From the NCBI GenBank assembly GCA_002170485.2, contig NHDZ02000112.1:1-64000 (forward strand): 64,000 nt of DNA, read 5' to 3'. Positions 60,081 to 64,000 of this stretch are shown here, piece by piece. The stretch comes from MED660 sp002691025 (GTDB taxonomy: Bacteria > Myxococcota_A > UBA9160 > UBA4427). Below the pieces are notes generated by a model that had not been told where the DNA came from, did not search any database, and saw only the letters and a program-made list of their open reading frames with translations. Both the position numbers and the translations under genes were made by a program. How positions within the stretch are numbered: the stretch's first letter is position 1; each line of letters opens with the position of its first letter.

Positions 60081-61286
60081 TTGGCAAACGTAGTCATTGT
60101 TGGAGCCGGGCCTGCGGGCGCGAGCCTTGCCTACCTGCTTGCGCGAAGAGGGATCGAAGTCACTCTTCTCGAGCGAGAGCAGGGATTTTCCCGTGAGTTC
60201 CGGGGAGAGGTCCTGATGCCGAGTGGGCTCGAGGCTCTGGAGCAGATGGGGCTCCAGGATGCCATGGAGGGGGTACCCAGCCAGGAACAGGGTTCGGTTT
60301 CACTCTATATGAACGGGAGTCTCATCTTCGATCAGGCACTCTACGGCAAACGTTTTGAACGTCACCTCCCTCGGGCCGTCTCCCAGCCCAAGCTCCTGGA
60401 AATGCTGGTCTCCGAAGCGGCGAAGAATCAGGGCTTCAGGATGGAGCAGGGCGCTTCGGTCAAGGGACTGATCGAGGAAGATGGCCGCGTTGTGGGAGTA
60501 CGAGCGAGAACCAGACAAGGAGAAGAGCGGATTCGGGCGGATCTGGTGGTTGGCGCCGATGGTCGCGCGTCGATCGTAAGAAAGAAGGGCGGCTTTCGAG
60601 TGAAGCATTCAAGTCCGCCGCTTGACGTCATCTGGCTGAAACTCCCATGCCCCACGAATTGGACCGGGGGGCGTCTCTACATGGGGCGGGGACATTTCCT
60701 GCTGGGGTATCGCACGTGGGATGGCTTTCTTCAGCTTGCCTGGATCATCGTGAAGGGTGCATTTCATCAACTGAAGGAGGAAGGGGTCGATCAGTGGATT
60801 GATGAGATGAAGACCCATGTTTCACCGGACCTGGCGTCCCATCTGGAGGCCGAAAGAGGGAGCATCCACAAGCCCTTTCTCCTGGATGCGGTCTCCGACT
60901 GTGTGGAAAGCTGGAGTGTGCCCGGCGCTCTTCTGCTAGGTGATGCTGCCCATACCATGTCGCCGGTTGGAGCTCAGGGGATCAATCTCGCTCTTCGTGA
61001 TGTGATCGTGGCGGCCAACCATCTGGTTCCCGCTCTTGAACGCGGTGACCCGGAGCTTCTGGGATCGGCATTTCTCGAGATAGAGCGCGAGAGGATGCGG
61101 GAGATCAGGACGGTCCAGCGTTTCCAGGAGTTGCCGCCTCGAGTCGGGTTCAGCCATGCCTGGTGGGGTGAAGCCGCACGATTCACGGCCGCTCAACTGG
61201 CTCGTTTCGCACCGGTGCGCCTGATTGCGGGCAAGCGACTCGCGATTTTCCCGTTCGGTGTGACGGAGGTCGATCTGCGGGTCTGA
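60081..61286 (+). CDS. FAD-dependent monooxygenase/oxidoreductase
   Basis: This 401-residue flavoprotein has VVIVGAGPAGASLAYLLARRG, the GADGRASIVRK motif and the flavin-binding GDAAHTMSPVGAQGINLALRD of UbiH/PHBH-type hydroxylases. AAAGGAG lies about 10 bases before the TTG at 60081, and the N-terminal glycine loop starts right after it. It hydroxylates an aromatic or polycyclic substrate, or halogenates; the sequence does not decide. It is 66 bases after arsS on the same strand. Confidence 0.9.
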   Translation: MANVVIVGAGPAGASLAYLLARRGIEVTLLEREQGFSREFRGEVLMPSGLEALEQMGLQDAMEGVPSQEQGSVSLYMNGSLIFDQALYGKRFERHLPRAVSQPKLLEMLVSEAAKNQGFRMEQGASVKGLIEEDGRVVGVRARTRQGEERIRADLVVGADGRASIVRKKGGFRVKHSSPPLDVIWLKLPCPTNWTGGRLYMGRGHFLLGYRTWDGFLQLAWIIVKGAFHQLKEEGVDQWIDEMKTHVSPDLASHLEAERGSIHKPFLLDAVSDCVESWSVPGALLLGDAAHTMSPVGAQGINLALRDVIVAANHLVPALERGDPELLGSAFLEIERERMREIRTVQRFQELPPRVGFSHAWWGEAARFTAAQLARFAPVRLIAGKRLAIFPFGVTEVDLRV

Positions 61287-61481
61287 AGCAACCGCAGGCC
61301 TGCTCAAGGCAGGAAATCCACCTCCCTGGGCGGGGATCCTCCTGAATGCCGGTCGGCTCTCCGGCAAAACATGTATGGGCCGGAAGGGGGTTTTCTCCGG
61401 TTCTCTCTTCAGGAGCGTTTCCGCGCCCGGGTCTTCAGCGCGTCTAGAAAGCAATTGATTGCGCACGCGATATCGCAGAGA

Positions 61482-63764
61482 ATGGATGGACGCCTGTATC
61501 GGAGTACCAAGGTGAGCCTTCACAGTACACCCACGTCTTGTGCCCTCGACCCCACGCTGAAACCGGTCGGTTTCGGGCGAGTGGGCTTGTGGCCTTTGCT
61601 CGTGCTCGGCCTCCTTCAGGGACTGCTCATTCCTCACGGCGCGATCGGGTCGGACGTGAGTCAGTCGGAGCCCGTCTGTTCGATCGAGTACGCACTGCCC
61701 GGCGATATTGCGGAGGGGGATAGTGGCGAAGTGACCTCGGGGACCGTGGCGCAATTTTCCTGGCAGACGTTTCTGGGGCTGAGCGCCCCTCGCGTGGGCG
61801 GCCAGATCTCCCTTTCGGGAGACAACCGACCGCAGTGGGCCTCCTGGTCCTCGACGGCCGACCTCTTGAATCAGCGGAAACCCGGTCGATCCGGATCCCG
61901 GTCCTACCCGGCCGTCTGCCAGGAGATCAAAGGTCATTGGCGATATCGTGCTCTTCAGCAGGTGGGAAAGGTGAATGACTCCTTTCTTGAAGCGGACCGG
62001 GGAAAGTTGTCCAACCAGCCGGTGATTGATCGAAACGGAAACTTCCTGCGCTACGAGATCCTTCTCAGCCCGGCCTTCTACAAAGAGGTCAAGAGACGGA
62101 GATTGTATGACCCGCTCGTGCTCCAGGGGCTGGATGAAGATCTGAATCTTTCCTGCGGCCAAGGGAGCTATACGGGTGGAGATCCCGCCGATCGTGAGAT
62201 GGGATCCATGGTCTTGAAAGCGGCCTGGATGGAAGCCGAGGAGCTCAGTGAATCCGAGCGGGCGACCATGCACATGGAAAATCTCCTCGTCTTCAGCCCC
62301 GGTGAGCAGATGTCTACCGGAGAGGATGCGTGCGAGCTCAAGGAAATGGCCTTGGTCGGTTTGCACGTGGTGCGGAAGACGCTTCTGCAACCCGGCTGGG
62401 TGTGGTCGACCTGGGAGCACGAGGACAATGCACCCGACTGCGCCGCTCAGATCGCTTTTCCGAAGGGTGGGCCCGGCTCCGCAGGAGCCAATTCCGTTTG
62501 TCCCACGGAGCTGGACCGGGACTACAACTTCAACTCGAAGGGATGCGCAGAGTCAGACGCTTGCAATGATTGCAACGCTGATTTCACTTCAGGCAATGCC
62601 GTGCTCCCGGGTCAGTGTGTAAACCCGGATGACCCGGACGATCTGGCATGGTGCCTCGACCTGCCTCCCGCGTCCGTGAAGGGGAAATCCCAGATTTGTC
62701 GGCAGATCCCCGTTCGCCACGGAGTCTGTTCGCAGGATGCGACCGCCCTGTGCATGACGGATGCTGATTGCGAACCCGATGATGGAGTCTGTGTCGACAA
62801 CTACCCGGCGAGCAGCCAATGGAATGCAGCCTGCCAGGGTGTCATCAACGAGGAAGGCGACGGGAGTTCCGTGTGGTCCCACTACGAACTCATTTCGTCG
62901 CAATGGTCTCCAAAGGACTTCGATGGATGCGAGAACGTCCAGGCCGCCTTCTTTGCACCGTCCGGGACCATCGACCGGAACGGCATCAACCCCCAGGTGC
63001 AGTTGGAAGGCCCGGTCGTGGGCCACTCGAATCGTTCTTCCCGACCCTTCCTGGGAAACAGTTCCATGGAGTCCTATGAGCGCTCCAACTGTCTCGGGTG
63101 TCACGCCTCGGCGAACCTTCCGGCCCACTGCGCGGAGGATCCTTTCAAACTCTGCCAGGATGGATCCGACTGTGATTCAGGGGAATGCGCCCAGTACTCA
63201 TCGGATTTCCAGTATTGGCTGGATCTTGAGGTGGCGAGTCGTCCTTCCTTCTTCCTGGACGGTCTTCGGCTCAAGGGACGTTTCAAGAAGGGCGGAGGGC
63301 AGGACTCCCTCCAGATCAAGACGCAAGAGGTCGCCCAGGTTGTTCCCGAACGATCCTCTTCTGATGATCCTCGGTGCAATGAGGATCCGGTCGGGACCGT
63401 GAAGGCTTCCTTTCGCATCTTCGATGATGAATCCGGCTTTGATAGCGGCGAAGTGGATCTGCCTTGTGAGCATTGGCGGGCCATGGGGCGGAGGTCGGAA
63501 GGGTACCGGTACAGGAATCCGGATGGGGTCTGTGAGCATGTCATGATCAAGAAGGGCCGGGCATTGCGAGTCAAGTGTCGAGACGCAGACCTGGAGTCCC
63601 TCCTGCCCGCGGAAGGCTCTTCGTATGCCATTTTGTTGAGCTTGGGCCGTGAACGCTATTGCAGTCGTTTCGGTGATTTTCAAACTCTCTCAAGGGCACG
63701 TTTTACGGATTTCTCGGGTGTCGGTGTGGGGACAGGGGACACCTGTGCGCTCCCCGACCACTGA
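61482..63764 (+). CDS. secreted Cys-rich protein with one CXXCH haem-type motif
   Basis: This protein of about 760 residues has an unusually long basic N-terminal region before a hydrophobic export segment (VGLWPLLVLGLLQGLLIPHGAIG), so the exact start is uncertain (GTG at 61512 also fits). A middle insert is rich in 'C-X-D-X-DC-X-X-(G)-X-C' Cys blocks such as CMTDADCEPDDGVC and CQDGSDCDSGEC. The single NCLGCH may be a c-type haem site or simple zinc/Cys site. The SWQTFLGLSAPRVGGQ start of the mature part does not match a family I know. It resembles Cys-rich hypothetical proteins of predatory deltaproteobacteria-type genomes, which is inference. Confidence 0.7.
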   Translation: MDGRLYRSTKVSLHSTPTSCALDPTLKPVGFGRVGLWPLLVLGLLQGLLIPHGAIGSDVSQSEPVCSIEYALPGDIAEGDSGEVTSGTVAQFSWQTFLGLSAPRVGGQISLSGDNRPQWASWSSTADLLNQRKPGRSGSRSYPAVCQEIKGHWRYRALQQVGKVNDSFLEADRGKLSNQPVIDRNGNFLRYEILLSPAFYKEVKRRRLYDPLVLQGLDEDLNLSCGQGSYTGGDPADREMGSMVLKAAWMEAEELSESERATMHMENLLVFSPGEQMSTGEDACELKEMALVGLHVVRKTLLQPGWVWSTWEHEDNAPDCAAQIAFPKGGPGSAGANSVCPTELDRDYNFNSKGCAESDACNDCNADFTSGNAVLPGQCVNPDDPDDLAWCLDLPPASVKGKSQICRQIPVRHGVCSQDATALCMTDADCEPDDGVCVDNYPASSQWNAACQGVINEEGDGSSVWSHYELISSQWSPKDFDGCENVQAAFFAPSGTIDRNGINPQVQLEGPVVGHSNRSSRPFLGNSSMESYERSNCLGCHASANLPAHCAEDPFKLCQDGSDCDSGECAQYSSDFQYWLDLEVASRPSFFLDGLRLKGRFKKGGGQDSLQIKTQEVAQVVPERSSSDDPRCNEDPVGTVKASFRIFDDESGFDSGEVDLPCEHWRAMGRRSEGYRYRNPDGVCEHVMIKKGRALRVKCRDADLESLLPAEGSSYAILLSLGRERYCSRFGDFQTLSRARFTDFSGVGVGTGDTCALPDH

Positions 63765-63873
63765 GTGACTCGGAGTTGAATCAGTCCATCGCACCGTGAC
63801 GGTCCGGAGCTCGGCGGGCGGTCTTCCGAAAGGCTCTGCACGACGTTAGACTCACGATCATCGGAGTCACACG

Positions 63874-64000
63874 ATGAGAGCGAGCATTGCGCTGATCGAG
63901 GAGTACAGCTTCTCCCAGGAGTCTTCCTCGTTGGGAGTCTCCGGCCTGGCCGAGTCGGCTCGTTTGATGGAGAGCCTCGGCTTTGATGAGATTCTTTCCT
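63874..64000 (+). CDS. 5' end of a gene, possible LLM-class flavin oxidoreductase
   Basis: The frame opens MRASIALIEEYSFSQES and continues ... LAESARLMESLGFDEIL at the window edge. The AESARLMESLGFD pattern recalls the first helix-strand of LLM-class/F420-dependent TIM-barrel oxidoreductases, but only 42 residues are available. GGAG lies about 9 bases before the ATG. It runs off the right edge. Confidence 0.6.
   Translation, partial: MRASIALIEEYSFSQESSSLGVSGLAESARLMESLGFDEILS

Noticed and set aside
60936..62420. 494-residue minus-strand frame opposite the FAD enzyme and the Cys-rich protein
   Set aside because: It spans two convincing plus-strand genes and has the His/Arg/Pro-rich composition of antisense translation.

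Overview
The window looks like chromosomal DNA of a Gram-negative, aerobic, heterotrophic bacterium. It encodes lipoproteins, a TolC-like outer-membrane component, a patatin/beta-barrel protein, an azurin, and several proteins with C-terminal PEP-CTERM-type (exosortase) sorting signals. The mixture of many secreted proteins, lipid/CoA enzymes (P450, enoyl-CoA hydratase, acyl-CoA synthetase, phytanoyl-CoA dioxygenase-like), amidases and Cys-rich proteins with single c-type haem motifs suggests an uncultured aquatic 'deltaproteobacterial'/myxococcotal type lineage. That placement is inference only. I saw no rRNA, tRNA, CRISPR array, insertion sequence, phage or conjugation gene. The many n bases fall mostly at silent codon positions, which suggests a consensus of a variable population or masked low-quality calls.

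Layout. 1-2.1 kb: edge lipoprotein, an amidase and a tiny Cys-rich lipoprotein. 2.1-8.2 kb: the most system-like block: a CotH-kinase lipoprotein with two surface-type repeats, a VTC-type polyphosphate polymerase, a DUF4956 membrane protein, an HlyD-type adaptor and a TolC-like lipoprotein, all co-directional and partly overlapping. 8.5-14.2 kb: a PEP-CTERM protein, a VOC protein, a CYP125-like P450, a crotonase, a LamG protein and a phytanoyl-CoA dioxygenase-like protein. 14.2-17.5 kb: TspO, a Wzx-type flippase and, divergent from it, a winged-helix regulator fused to a polytopic membrane domain. 17.9-22 kb: a second PEP-CTERM protein, an acyl-CoA synthetase plus cupin, and an azurin followed by a near-perfect intrinsic terminator.

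22.2-25.7 kb: a polysaccharide deacetylase translationally coupled to a GNAT-like protein, then an N-acyl-D-amino-acid deacylase. 25.7-31.7 kb: a four-gene glycosyltransferase operon with internal module duplication. 32-39.2 kb: a second amidase, a very large CBM2-like/cytochrome c lipoprotein, a TauD-type dioxygenase and an SDR. 39.4-45 kb: a molybdopterin oxidoreductase followed by an acetoin/2-oxoacid dehydrogenase-type operon (E1 alpha, E1 beta, lipoyl E2 fused to an alpha/beta hydrolase). 45.1-47 kb: a third PEP-CTERM protein convergent with a secreted esterase that carries its own C-terminal anchor, then a 600-bp AT-rich gap.

47.6-52.6 kb: a carotenoid oxygenase, an unknown protein, an inorganic pyrophosphatase and a polytopic membrane (GT39-like) protein. 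52.6-58.7 kb (minus): a clavaminate/TauD-like dioxygenase, a second D-aminoacylase, a type Vd patatin and an SDR. 59-64 kb: an ArsS-type radical SAM enzyme, a FAD monooxygenase, a secreted Cys-rich CXXCH protein and the start of a further gene. The catabolic genes are scattered single units or pairs. The coherent multi-gene machines are the CotH/VTC/DUF4956/HlyD/OEP operon, the glycosyltransferase operon and the dehydrogenase operon.
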